64,000 nucleotides of DNA from Myxococcales bacterium (GTDB lineage: Bacteria; Myxococcota; Polyangia; Nannocystales; Nannocystaceae), in contig JAEUJW010000001.1 of assembly GCA_016793465.1 (NCBI GenBank), positions 61,672-125,671 of the forward strand, given 5' to 3'. Under the pieces are notes generated by a model, which was not told the origin of the DNA, did no database searches, and saw only the letters and a list, made by a program, of their open reading frames with translations. Below, piece by piece: positions 55,784 to 64,000 of the stretch; the stretch's first letter is position 1, and each line of letters starts with the position of its first letter. Both the position numbers and the translations under genes were made by a program.

Positions 55784-58161
55784 GCCGACCTCCGCCGCCG
55801 CCAGGCCAGCGCCAGCACCACCAGCCCGGACCAGCCCGCGCCCTCACCGCCGCTCGCGCACCCGCAGGCGCTCCGCGGCGCCGGCGGGCACAGCTCCGCG
55901 GGCGCCGCCGTGCGCGGCCCCGCGGGCTTCGACGGCGGCGCGCCCGGCGGCGCGTCCGCCAGCGTCGGCCCCGGCCGCGCCCCCTGGCCGCGCAGCTCCG
56001 CGAGCCCGAGCTCGGTGAGCAGCGCCCCCGCGTCCTCGACGCGGTCGAGCAGCCACAGCATGTAGCGCACGTCGACCACCACGTTGCGCGAGCGCGCCGG
56101 GTTGTAGCCGAAGTCGCCGGCGATGTTCTCCCACACGCGATCGAAGTTGAGGCCGACGAGCTCGCCCTTGCCGTTGATCACCGGGCTGCCCGAGTTGCCG
56201 CCGGTGGTGTCGGCGTCGGCGAGGAACGCGATCGGCAGGTCGCCGAGCAGCGGGTCGGCCCACGCCGTGTCGGCTGCCCCTTCGGCCAGGTCGATGACCT
56301 TCTGCGGCAGCGCGAACGGGGCCGCCCCGGTCAGCTTGGCCAGCTGCCCGCTGATCGTCGTCTGCGGCGTCGCCGTCAGCCCCTCGCGCGGCGAGTAGCC
56401 GCTCAGCTTGGCGTACGAGAAGCGCAGCGTCGAGTTGGCGTCGGGGTACACCGGCCCCTGGCGGACCGTGCGCAGCATCGTGAAGTAGCGCGGCCCGACC
56501 TGCGCCAGCTTGCCCGTGCGCGCCTCGTTGCGCGCCTCGAGCGCCTCGATCTCCGGCACCAGCGCGCTCGCCAAAATTATCAGCGGGTCGCGACTCTTGC
56601 TGAGCGTCGCCTCGTCGGCGGCCAGCAGCGCCAGCGTCGCGTCCTTGTCGGCGAGCCTGCTGCCCGTCAATAGTTTGCGCGCCGCCGGCACGAACGCCGC
56701 CCGGTCGGTCCCTCCGTCGCCGACCAAATTATTAAAGGCGGCGATGCGGGCGTCGCCCGCGAGACGCGAGGCCCGCAGCAGCGCCGCGGCCAGCAGGTTG
56801 GCCTCGACCTCGAGGTCGTGGTCTCGCAGGCGGCGCTCGACCCGGTCCTTCAATTTTTTGGCGTCGCGGTCCATGTAGCCCGCGACCCGCTCGAGGTCCG
56901 GCTTCCTGGCCTCGCGCGCGCGGCGGACCACGTCGATCGCGACCCCCAGCAGCCCCACCGTGCTGACGCTGTCGAGCAGGAACTCGCCGGCGAACCGCTC
57001 GCGGCGGTCCTGCGACAGCGCGCGGATGTCCGGCAGCACGTTATTAAATTCGGCGTTCTCCGGGCGCGCCGCCCACTGGTCGAGCGCGGCCTCCTCGCCC
57101 TTGCGGCGCTCGACCAGCTTCATCGCGCGCAGCCCGGCGATCATGCCCTGGGCGTTCTTGTGGCGGTTGGCCAGCGACTTCTTGGTCGAGGCGACCTTGA
57201 TGCCGACCGCCTGGTCCTCGCCGCCGAGCTGCTCGAGGATCGCCAGCCACTCGCCGTAGAGGTCGATGCGGGCCGGGAACACCTGGTCGATGTAGCGCTC
57301 GACCTCCACCGTCGGCAGGTAGCGCTGCGTGAGCCCCGGGTAGCCGAGCACCGCCACGAAGTCGCCGGCCTTCACGCCGTCCGCGCTGACTTTGAAGAAT
57401 TCTTTGGGCTTGTAGGGCACGTTGCCCGGGGCCGGGTCGGCCGACTTGTTGTCGGGCCCGGCGTACGCGCGCAGCAGCGAGAAGTCGCCGGTGTGCCGCG
57501 GCCACATCCAGTTGTCGACCTCGCCGCCGAACTCGCCGATCGCCGAGGGCGGCGCGTAGACCAGGCGAACGTCGCGCAGCTCGCGGTAGGTCATGCGCTG
57601 GTACAGGCTGCCACTATAGAAGCTCGAGACCTCGCAGCGCAGGCCCTTGTCGGCCGCCTCGCAGGCCTCGACGATCTGCTTGCGCGTGCGCTCGATCGCC
57701 TGGGCGCGCGCGCGGTCGTCGGGCGCCGCGTCGGCCGCCGCGAGGATCTGCGACGTCACGTCATCGATCGCCTCCAGCACCCGCACCGTCGCGTCCCTGG
57801 CCGGCAGCTCCTGCTCGCGGCCGCGGGCCACGAACCCGTCCTTCAGGTAGTCGTGCTCGACGCTGCTGTTGGCCTGGATCGCCGCGTACGCGCAGTGGTG
57901 GTTGGTCGCCAGCAGGCCGTCGGCCGAGATGAAGCCCGCCGAGCAGCCCGAGAGGTTGACCGCCGCCCGCATGAGCCCGCCGTCGGCGCTCCACAGCCGC
58001 TCCGGGGCGAGCTGCAGGCCCATCTCCTGCAACCGCGCGCGGTCGAGCTCGGCGATCTGCGACGGCATCCACTGGCCCTCGTCCGCCCTCGCCGACCCGC
58101 CGAGGCCCAGGCTCGCGAGGAGGACGAGGCAGGTCGGACGCGGGCGCGGCGTGCGGGGCAT
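55780..58161 (-). CDS. Dipeptidyl peptidase S46 (DPP11-like) with MYXO-CTERM tail
   Basis: 793 residues. Signal peptide (LVLLASLGLGGSARA). S46 catalytic features: His in ATNHHCAY (~88), the Asp region in GGEVDNWMWPRHTGDF, and catalytic Ser659 in GGNSGSP. The specificity residue after NFD is Arg675 (GLNFDRVWE), as in DPP11, which removes dipeptides with Asp/Glu at P1, rather than Gly as in DPP7. The tail is CGCASGGEGAG, a hydrophobic helix, RRRR: a MYXO-CTERM signal, so the enzyme is probably displayed on the surface. Four A/T-only runs lie inside (56573, 56726, 56852, 57041). The NACHT-like gene overlaps its stop. Confidence 0.93.
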   Translation of the reverse strand: MPRTPRPRPTCLVLLASLGLGGSARADEGQWMPSQIAELDRARLQEMGLQLAPERLWSADGGLMRAAVNLSGCSAGFISADGLLATNHHCAYAAIQANSSVEHDYLKDGFVARGREQELPARDATVRVLEAIDDVTSQILAAADAAPDDRARAQAIERTRKQIVEACEAADKGLRCEVSSFYSGSLYQRMTYRELRDVRLVYAPPSAIGEFGGEVDNWMWPRHTGDFSLLRAYAGPDNKSADPAPGNVPYKPKEFFKVSADGVKAGDFVAVLGYPGLTQRYLPTVEVERYIDQVFPARIDLYGEWLAILEQLGGEDQAVGIKVASTKKSLANRHKNAQGMIAGLRAMKLVERRKGEEAALDQWAARPENAEFNNVLPDIRALSQDRRERFAGEFLLDSVSTVGLLGVAIDVVRRAREARKPDLERVAGYMDRDAKKLKDRVERRLRDHDLEVEANLLAAALLRASRLAGDARIAAFNNLVGDGGTDRAAFVPAARKLLTGSRLADKDATLALLAADEATLSKSRDPLIILASALVPEIEALEARNEARTGKLAQVGPRYFTMLRTVRQGPVYPDANSTLRFSYAKLSGYSPREGLTATPQTTISGQLAKLTGAAPFALPQKVIDLAEGAADTAWADPLLGDLPIAFLADADTTGGNSGSPVINGKGELVGLNFDRVWENIAGDFGYNPARSRNVVVDVRYMLWLLDRVEDAGALLTELGLAELRGQGARPGPTLADAPPGAPPSKPAGPRTAAPAELCPPAPRSACGCASGGEGAGWSGLVVLALAWRRRRSA

Positions 58162-58244
58162 GCTGGCACTTTACACCAGCGCCCGCCCGCGACGACAAGC
58201 CCGGCACGCGACACGCGAGCCCGGCGAGCGGACCGCCGGAGCAC

Positions 58245-58280
58245 GCAGCTGCGCCGCGAGGAGACCCCCGGCGCAGCTGC
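58245..58280 (-). terminator. Terminator hairpin after DUF962 gene
   Basis: GCAGCTGCGCC (58245-58255) and GGCGCAGCTGC (58270-58280) form an 11-bp perfect stem 6 bases beyond the stop at 58287 on the minus strand. Confidence 0.65.
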
Positions 58281-58286
58281 ACGGGT

Positions 58287-58643
58287 CTACAGGCCGACGG
58301 CCTGGCGCGCACGGCGGACGAACCGCGGCCGCAAACCCAGCGGTTCCAGGAACTCGACCAGCACCATCAGGGGCCCCATCAAAAAGGAGATCGGCCGCTT
58401 CAGCAGCGCCGGCTTGTTGCCCTCGATGCGGTGGCCGGCGACCTGGATCGCCCATCCGACCAGCTGTCCGCCGATCAGGATCGGCCAGCTCGGCAGCCAC
58501 ACGCCGAGCCCCAGCGTCACCAGCAGGAGCGGCACGCCCACCATGTGGGTCATGCGGTTGAGCGGGTGGCGATGCTCGTACAGGTAGAGCGCGAACTCCC
58601 GCGTCCAGAACTCGTCGATCGCCTCGAGCTGCGCCTTCGTCAT
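58287..58643 (-). CDS. DUF962/Mpo1-like membrane protein
   Basis: 118 residues with two or three membrane segments. Family motifs: YEHRHPLNRMTHMVGVP with the paired His residues, and GWAIQVAGHRIEGNKPALL. The yeast homologue Mpo1 is an iron-dependent dioxygenase acting in 2-hydroxy fatty acid alpha-oxidation and uses these His residues, so a lipid-oxidation role is plausible. It has its own terminator. Confidence 0.9.
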   Translation of the reverse strand: MTKAQLEAIDEFWTREFALYLYEHRHPLNRMTHMVGVPLLLVTLGLGVWLPSWPILIGGQLVGWAIQVAGHRIEGNKPALLKRPISFLMGPLMVLVEFLEPLGLRPRFVRRARQAVGL

Positions 58644-58735
58644 GGCCGGCTGGTCTACCCGAGATCGTGTGCCGTGTCACCTGCTCGCGCGCGGCGGCCT
58701 CGCACGCGCGTCCCGCCGCGTGCGAGACTCGGCCC

Positions 58736-60130
58736 ATGGTACTGGCAGTTCGTGGCAAGGGTGGTGGCGGTCTTGGTTCGAAGCTGTGCGCGGCCGCGGC
58801 GGCGACGGCGGCGCTCGCCTGGTCGGCCGACGCGTCGGCGCTCATGCAGCCCAACAACCAGGTGATCCCCGTCGGCAACAGCCTGCAGAACCTGTTCAAC
58901 ACGCTGATGGACCCCATCAACGCGCTCATGGACGCCAAGACCACCCCGGAGACGTTCCGCCCGCAGTGCCAGGTCGAGTTCACCACCCTGCAGAAGAACG
59001 CCGGCTACCAGAACTCGTTCGGCTGGTACAACGTGACCGACCAGAAGCCGACGCTCGCCGACCTCCACCAGATCCTCGCCTGCAACGATCCGGTCGGCAC
59101 CACCAAGAAGGTCTCGATCACCGCCGACCCCGCCTACCTCGGCGGCGAGGTCGGGTTCTTCGAGGCCGTCGGCAACTGCGCCAACATCAACAACCCGCCG
59201 TCGGTGCAGTACGTGTTCTTCAGCCAGCCCAAGTGGAACCCCGACGCGCAGAACCAGAACCCGTTCATCCACCTCATCGTCTACGACAGCAAGGCCACGC
59301 CCCGCACGTTCTACTTCGCGTGGGAGGACCTCATCCAGGGCGGCGACAACGACTTCGACGACCTCACCACCAGCGTGTCCGGCGTGTCCTGCTTCGGCAT
59401 GCCCTGCCTCGACCCGCCCGACTCCAACGACATGGACGACGACGGCATCTGCGAGCCCGACGGCTTCGTCACCAAGGACAACTGCCCCGAGGTCGCCAAC
59501 TTCGACCAGAAGAACTCCGACGCCGACGCGCTCGGCGACGCCTGCGACAACTGCCCCGGCGACGCCAACCCCGACCAGGCCGACAAGGACGAGGACGGCA
59601 TCGGCGACGCCTGCGACCCGTTCGACGACACCCCCATGTCGACCGGCGAGATGTCCACCGGCGACGCCGGCAGCGACACCGGCGGCAGCGACACCAGCGG
59701 CACCACCACCGGCGACGCCGACACCGGCATGGCCAGCGCCGGGACGTCCGGCGACGAGGTCAGCTCCGGCAACGCCTCCCTGCCCGCCACCGACACCGGC
59801 AGCGCCGACACCTCCGGCGGCGTCGTCACCATGAGCGGCAGCGCCGACACCGGCGGCGAGTCCGGCGGCAGCGACGCCACCTCCGGCGAGTCCGGCGGCG
59901 ACGAGGGCTCGGGCGGCAACGAGGGCGGCAGCGACGGCGAGGCCGGCGGCAACTCCGGCGCGAGCGAGCCGACGTCCGGCGGCCTCGGCGGCAGCACCGG
60001 CAGCGGCTCGGGCACCGACGGCGTCGGCGAGTCCGACCCCGGCGGCTGCGGCTGCACGACCACCCCGAACGCGGCCGGCCTGCTGCCGCTCGCGCTCGGC
60101 GCCCTCGCGCTCCGCCGCCGTCGCCGCTGA
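58736..60130 (+). CDS. DUF4114/thrombospondin type 3 repeat protein with MYXO-CTERM tail
   Basis: 464 residues from ATG 58736. Signal peptide (CAAAAATAALAWSADASA). A DUF4114-like domain (~150-230) ends in FYFAWEDLIQGGDNDFDDL. Calcium-binding thrombospondin type 3 repeats follow (MDDDGICEPDG, DNCPEVANFDQKNSDADALG, DKDEDGIGDACD). A ~150-residue Gly/Ser/Thr/Asp linker (GSDTGGSDTSG-like repeats) and a MYXO-CTERM tail (GGCGC, LLPLALGALAL, RRRRR) complete it. This is a calcium-stabilised surface protein, perhaps adhesive (inference). Single gene. Confidence 0.9.
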   Translation: MVLAVRGKGGGGLGSKLCAAAAATAALAWSADASALMQPNNQVIPVGNSLQNLFNTLMDPINALMDAKTTPETFRPQCQVEFTTLQKNAGYQNSFGWYNVTDQKPTLADLHQILACNDPVGTTKKVSITADPAYLGGEVGFFEAVGNCANINNPPSVQYVFFSQPKWNPDAQNQNPFIHLIVYDSKATPRTFYFAWEDLIQGGDNDFDDLTTSVSGVSCFGMPCLDPPDSNDMDDDGICEPDGFVTKDNCPEVANFDQKNSDADALGDACDNCPGDANPDQADKDEDGIGDACDPFDDTPMSTGEMSTGDAGSDTGGSDTSGTTTGDADTGMASAGTSGDEVSSGNASLPATDTGSADTSGGVVTMSGSADTGGESGGSDATSGESGGDEGSGGNEGGSDGEAGGNSGASEPTSGGLGGSTGSGSGTDGVGESDPGGCGCTTTPNAAGLLPLALGALALRRRRR

Positions 60131-60184
60131 GGCGCCCCCGGTGCCCCTCGAACGGCGTCCCGGACGAAGCGCGATGTTGCGCGC

Positions 60185-60625
60185 ATGACCCCGGCGAGCG
60201 ACACTCGCCGGCCCATGACGCCCCCCACCGACGCCCACGCCCCCGTCCGCCCGAGCCGCGCCGCCAGGATCGCCGGCTGGGTGCTGACCGCCGTCATCGC
60301 CGTGATGCTCGTGCCGAGCAGCCTGATGAAGATGTCGGGCGCCTCGGAGGTCGTCGCGGGCTTCAACCACCTCGGCATCCCTGCCGAGCAGGTCTCCCGC
60401 ATCGCCGCGCTCGAGCTGGCCTGCGTGCTGATCTTCCTCATCCCCCCCACCGCCGTGCTCGGCGCGCTGCTCCTCACCGGCTACATGGGCGGCGCGATCG
60501 TCCTCCACGTCCGCCTCGGCGAGCCCTTCATGGTCCAGCTCATGATCGGCGCGGTCGCCTGGGCCGGCATCTGGCTCCGCGAGCCCCGCCTGCGCCGCCT
60601 GCTCCCCCTGCGCCGCGGCCAGTAG
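60185..60625 (+). CDS. DoxX-like membrane protein
   Basis: 146 residues with four membrane helices and the DoxX-like pattern VPSSLMKMSGASEVVAGFNHLG, then a conserved LTGYMGGAIVLHVRLGEPF. Function of the family is unclear. ATG 60185 or ATG 60215 may be the start. The TAG stop runs directly into a 12-base A/T-only stretch (60626-60637). Convergent with the EamA transporter. Confidence 0.85.
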   Translation: MTPASDTRRPMTPPTDAHAPVRPSRAARIAGWVLTAVIAVMLVPSSLMKMSGASEVVAGFNHLGIPAEQVSRIAALELACVLIFLIPPTAVLGALLLTGYMGGAIVLHVRLGEPFMVQLMIGAVAWAGIWLREPRLRRLLPLRRGQ

Positions 60626-60644
60626 TTTTTAATTTTTGTCGTCG

Positions 60645-61550
60645 CTACGACGCGGCGCGCTCGCGGGGCGCCGCGCCGGTGACCGCGAGGGCGACGCCCG
60701 CGAGCAGCGTCGCCGCCCCGGCCAGCACCGGCAGGCCGATCGTCTCGCCGAAAATTAAATACGCGAGCACGCTGGCGCCGACCGGCTCGGCCAGCAGCAC
60801 CAGCGACACGACCACCGGCGAGCCGTGACGCATCGCCCAGTTGAAGCACGTGTGCCCGACCACCTGGGGGAACAGCGCCATCAGCACGATCCACCCGTAC
60901 GAGGCCCACGGGTGCCCGCCGTAGCCGGCGCCGAACAGCCACGGCAGCGGCGCCACCAGCAGCGCCCCGGTCGCGTAGGCGACCACCGCGTGCGCCCCCA
61001 CCGAGAAGCCCGCCTGCTGCGCGCGCCGCCCGAGCAGGAAGTAGCACGCGCCCGCGATCGCCCCGAGCACCGCCAGCCCGTTGCCGAGCAGCGGCCAGGC
61101 CCCCGCGTCGCCGGTCTGCGCCAGCCCGACAATCAATCCGCCGGCGATCGCCACCGCGATGCCGGCGGCGGTCCTGTGGGTCGGCCGATCGCCCCACGCG
61201 ATCCAGCCGATCAGCGCGACCCACACCGGCGTGCTGGTGACGAGCGTGGTGCTGGCGACGATCGACGTGTACGCCAGCGACGAGATCCACGCCGCGAAGT
61301 GCACGCCCATGCACAGCCCCGCGAGGCACGACGACCGCCACGCCGCCGGCAGCTTCGCCGGCCCCGGCACCCCGCGCCACACCGGCGCCAGCAGCAGCGT
61401 GGCGACCGCCAGGCGCACGCCGCAGATCACCAGGCTGTAGCCGACGTCCCCCGCGCCCGCCGCCTGCTGGGCCAGCCGCGCGAAGATCGAGCCCGCCGAG
61501 ATGGCCAGCACGCCCGCGGCCAGCACCCACGCGAGCTGTCGCGCCTGCAT
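60645..61550 (-). CDS. EamA/DMT family transporter
   Basis: 301 residues with ten predicted membrane helices in two EamA repeats. The end of the first half has SIVASTTLVTSTPVWVAL and that of the second LVLLAEPVGASVLAYLIFGE, the typical paired EamA signatures. Members export amino acids or other metabolites; the substrate is unknown. An A/T-only run (60751-60761) encodes YLIF. Confidence 0.92.
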   Translation of the reverse strand: MQARQLAWVLAAGVLAISAGSIFARLAQQAAGAGDVGYSLVICGVRLAVATLLLAPVWRGVPGPAKLPAAWRSSCLAGLCMGVHFAAWISSLAYTSIVASTTLVTSTPVWVALIGWIAWGDRPTHRTAAGIAVAIAGGLIVGLAQTGDAGAWPLLGNGLAVLGAIAGACYFLLGRRAQQAGFSVGAHAVVAYATGALLVAPLPWLFGAGYGGHPWASYGWIVLMALFPQVVGHTCFNWAMRHGSPVVVSLVLLAEPVGASVLAYLIFGETIGLPVLAGAATLLAGVALAVTGAAPRERAAS

Positions 61551-61640
61551 CGCGTCCAGGCATCGCCGCGCGGGCCCCCGCTGTCAAGGCCGCGGCCCAT
61601 GCGGTTCCCCCCTCGCGCGCACCCCGCTACCATCCCGGCG

Positions 61641-62486
61641 ATGCTCCGCCTGTCCGCGCTCCTCCTCCTGTCCGCGTGCACGCTGCAGAACCCGGCCTAC
61701 GACGCGCCCTCCGCCGGCCAGACCACCGACGCCCCCGCGACCGGCGACCTCACGTCCGCCAGCCCGGCGCCGACGACGTCGCCCTCGACGTCGTCCTCGA
61801 CGTCCACCGGCGGCGACGCCACCGACGCCGCCACCTCCGCCGCGAGCACCAGCGCCACGACCTCCGGCGTCGACCCCTCCGTCCCCGGCACGTCCCGGGG
61901 CTCCGACGGCTCGACCACCGGCGACCCCGCGACCACCGGCGCGCCGTGCCCCGACTGCCCCGCCTGCCACACCTGCGTCGACGGCCTGTGCGTGCCCGCG
62001 GGCACGGGCACCCCCTGCGACGCCCCGCTCGGAACCCCCTGCGAGGACCAGGTCTACGGCCCCAGCGACGACGGCCAGACCCGCTCGTGCCACGCCTACG
62101 CCCCCGGCTCCGGCAAGTGCGACGCCGACGGCGTATGCCTGTTCTCCTGCTCCGAGATGGGCGCCGCCTTCGTCACCTGCGACACGGCCTGCCTCCGCCC
62201 CGAGTTCCCCTGCACCCCGGGCGCGTCCGTGCAGGACGTCGCCATCGCCTCGCTGTGCTCCGTCGACCAGCCGACCCCCGGCTGCAAGGGCTCGTGCAAC
62301 AGCGGCCAGGGCTACTTCGACTACGACGTCAACCGCTGCGACGGCGCCGGCAAGTGCGTGTTCGACTTCAACGACGACTGCGACCTGTTCAAGTGCAACG
62401 ACGCCGGCTGTTTCCAGCAGTGCAACGGCGACGGCCAGTGCGTCGACGCGGCCCACTGCGACAACAGCAAGTGCGAGCCCGACTGA
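61641..62486 (+). CDS. Cys-rich lipoprotein with Thr/Ser linker
   Basis: 281 residues. Very short lipoprotein signal (LRLSALLLLSAC), Thr/Ser/Ala linker (~20-100), then about 180 residues with many Cys in regular pairs (CPDCPACHTCVDGLC, CFQQCNGDGQC). The layout matches the 662 gene, and both probably belong to a lineage-specific family of surface lipoproteins. Divergent from the EamA gene. Confidence 0.85.
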   Translation: MLRLSALLLLSACTLQNPAYDAPSAGQTTDAPATGDLTSASPAPTTSPSTSSSTSTGGDATDAATSAASTSATTSGVDPSVPGTSRGSDGSTTGDPATTGAPCPDCPACHTCVDGLCVPAGTGTPCDAPLGTPCEDQVYGPSDDGQTRSCHAYAPGSGKCDADGVCLFSCSEMGAAFVTCDTACLRPEFPCTPGASVQDVAIASLCSVDQPTPGCKGSCNSGQGYFDYDVNRCDGAGKCVFDFNDDCDLFKCNDAGCFQQCNGDGQCVDAAHCDNSKCEPD

Positions 62487-62509
62487 TCGCCCCGCGCGTC
62501 AGTGCGTGA

Positions 62510-62686
62510 TCAGCGGCCCCGATCCTTCGTGTGCTCGACCACCGGAGTCGTCCGCGGGGGAGCCACATCGAAGATACGCTCCGTAGAGACGGCGTTCTTC
62601 ACCCAAGTCGGCAACTCGGACCACTGTTGCGCACTCTTCTGAAGCGTCTCCGAGAGCAGCTCATGTCGGGTCTTCTCGGTCTTCAT
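62510..62686 (-). CDS. Small protein (58 aa) overlapping the deaminase 3' end
   Basis: ATG 62686 with GGGGAG upstream, stop TGA at 62510-62512. It starts 26 bases inside the deaminase gene, so translation may be coupled. The product begins MKTEKTRHELLSETLQ and contains WSELPTWVKNAV; it is charged and soluble, with no family recognised. Its codon use matches the foreign-looking deaminase rather than the host. It may be an accessory or immunity element of the defence locus. Confidence 0.5.
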   Translation of the reverse strand: MKTEKTRHELLSETLQKSAQQWSELPTWVKNAVSTERIFDVAPPRTTPVVEHTKDRGR

Positions 62687-63813
62687 GGTGGCTCCCCGCT
62701 TGGATCCAGTCTCGCGCCCTGAGCGCGTCGGTCACCCTATCACGCAGGCCCACCTCCGCCAAGAGGTGAGGATTCCCGAGCTGTCGAACCCGCGGGCGGG
62801 CCGCCGACGGACTCCACTTGACGGCGAAACCGCGAGCATCCTTTCGTCGCCCGAAGCCGAAGAACTCCTGGTATCGACGGGGAGCAACGCCGGTGAAGGG
62901 CCGGAATCTGACCTTCGGCGAGGACTCTTCGGCCTCGAAAGAGATCGCCTCCGGATAGAGTCGGAGCGCGAGACTCTTCGGGTAGGGTTCGATATAGACG
63001 ACCTCGGCGATGCCTGCGCCGATGATGTGACGCGCGCACACGTGGCACGGGAAGGTCGTGCAGTACAACATCTTCCCGCCGATCGATGTCCCAGTGCGTG
63101 CCGCCGCCAGGATGGCGTTCATCTCCGCGTGGACGACTCGGCCAAACTCGATCAGGTTAGCCACGCGGGCATCACCGAACAGGTCACGCTCACGGGCCTG
63201 CTCGACCAGATCTCGCAGGTCTCCATCGATATACTCCTTCGCCAGCCAACCCGCGTCCTTGAGCCGGACGAAGATCTCATGGAGGATCTCGTGCCCGATG
63301 AGCGCGTTCGGATCGGAGCCGAGTTTGAAGTCTCGGCCGTCCGGAACATCATTCGTCCAGTAGATGCCACCACCCGGCTTCGGCACCTCGTTGCAACCTG
63401 AAGTGACGATCTCGCCATCTGCGCCCGAGATGGTCGCGCCGACCTGGCGCGACATATCGGCCGACCGCAACGCCGCCGCGCTCGCGGAGAACATCGCATA
63501 TTCGTCCCGTGTCGGGCTCTGCTCGGGGTCGGCGAAGAACAGGCGCACGAGCCGCTCGATCTCCTTGCGCGGGTCGGAAGTCGCGTCGACGAAGTAATCG
63601 GCCAGCGAGAACGCCTTACGGACGCTCTGCCCGAACTCGTGGTTCGCCTCGCCGTCCTGGTCGCGCCTCACGAGGCTCCTCGCCGATTCTTCAGCCTGCT
63701 CCGACGTGACGGCCGACGACTTCCTGATACGCCGCCTGGCGCCGGGTATCCTCCGGTTCATAGACGGAAATGACGATCAACGAGGCGCCATACAGCTCGC
63801 GGAGCAACTCCAC
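62661..63813 (-). pseudogene. avcD: Anti-phage dCTP deaminase (AvcD type), truncated and frameshifted
   Basis: The long intact part (63761-62661) has HEFGQSVRKAFSLADYFVD, GCNEVPKPGGGIYW, the zinc ligands HAEMNA and TTFPCHVC, and the catalytic Glu: a deoxycytidylate deaminase of the defence type that depletes dCTP on phage infection. Upstream, another frame (63813-63691) reads VELLRELYGASLIVISVYEP, the expected preceding part of the N-terminal NTPase domain, so a frameshift lies near 63700-63740. The P-loop that should precede it is missing; instead comes what looks like the end of a transposase gene. The locus is therefore probably inactive, unless the deaminase frame alone is functional. Confidence 0.75.
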
Positions 63814-63876
63814 CTACCAAGAAACTGCCCGGACACGGGAGGGGCCCGGCCGTGGGGTAGCGGCGTCAGGTGAGGG

Positions 63877-64000
63877 TCAGGCTGCGGGACGGAGCTCGAC
63901 CTGAAACCCGAGCTCGGCGAGCCTGCGGGTGTGGTGGGTGACGGCCCGCTGCTTGTTCTTTGGGGCTCGGTGTTGGTGAGCGAGCTCGTGGTAGGGGGCG
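63877..64000 (-). mobile_element. Probable transposase gene, C-terminal end (partial)
   Basis: The minus-strand frame entering from the window edge ends at TGA 63877-63879. Its 40 visible residues (YHELAHQHRAPKNKQ, THHTRRLAELGFQVEL) are basic and end in a short strand, as is typical of insertion-sequence transposase C-termini. The element boundary lies between 63814 and 63876. It is the probable cause of the avcD truncation. The family cannot be named from this fragment. Confidence 0.5.

Noticed and set aside
53486..56065. Long plus-strand frame opposite the NACHT-like gene
   Set aside because: Arg/Gln/Pro-rich without domain features; the minus strand has Walker B-like and sensor-like motifs and a coupled start.

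Overview
The window looks like chromosomal DNA of a very GC-rich myxobacterium (Myxococcota), most likely of the Nannocystis group. The evidence is the strong preference for G or C at third codon positions, three proteins ending in a MYXO-CTERM tail (CGC, one hydrophobic segment, RRRR), about a dozen lipoproteins with Thr/Ser/Gly-rich linkers, eukaryote-like Ser/Thr kinases with TPR tails, and RsbR-type STAS proteins. No rRNA, tRNA or CRISPR array was seen.

Layout. 1-8 kb: end of a 2-oxoacid:ferredoxin oxidoreductase, a Cys-rich lipoprotein, TPR and DUF2332 proteins, an aminotransferase, a rhomboid protease and ychF. 8-16 kb: a beta-barrel protein, a MauE-like/glutaryl-CoA dehydrogenase operon, sspB, tcdA and a FIST + GAF-STAS sensory pair. 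15.5-25.4 kb: envelope proteins, including a FecR-VIT-vWA-TPR lipoprotein with a TPR lipoprotein partner, and an lgt-like gene. 25.5-31.4 kb: prfC, rpmB followed by a kinase with a PspB-like N-terminus, superoxide dismutase, two cytochrome-like lipoproteins and apaG. 31.5-39.7 kb: an acetyltransferase, three small lipoprotein genes, a flavoprotein-methyltransferase fusion, a PAS-PAS-STAS sensor and a beta-propeller MYXO-CTERM protein. 39.7-45.2 kb: a peroxiredoxin-like gene with an in-frame TGA at the active site (probable selenoprotein), a kinase-TPR protein, a legumain-like peptidase lipoprotein and a frameshifted nuclease-like gene. 45.3-62.5 kb: a 2586-residue TPR protein, a degenerate NACHT-like protein coupled to an S46 dipeptidyl peptidase, DUF962, a thrombospondin-type-3 MYXO-CTERM protein, DoxX, EamA and a Cys-rich lipoprotein. 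62.5-64 kb: lower-GC DNA with the remains of an anti-phage dCTP deaminase (AvcD type), truncated and frameshifted beside the end of what looks like a transposase gene.

How the genes fit together. Much of the window serves the cell surface: lipoproteins, sorted proteins, surface proteases and a lipoprotein-maturation enzyme, together with signalling proteins (two kinases, two STAS proteins, one FIST protein) that could control them.

Three signals are not explained by ordinary gene content. One is the TGA-containing peroxiredoxin-like gene with a SECIS-like hairpin (39746-40336). The second is about twenty runs of 8-17 bases made only of A and T, most of them inside GC-rich genes. The third is a dispersed palindrome, TGTCC-N4-GGACA, found both between and inside genes.
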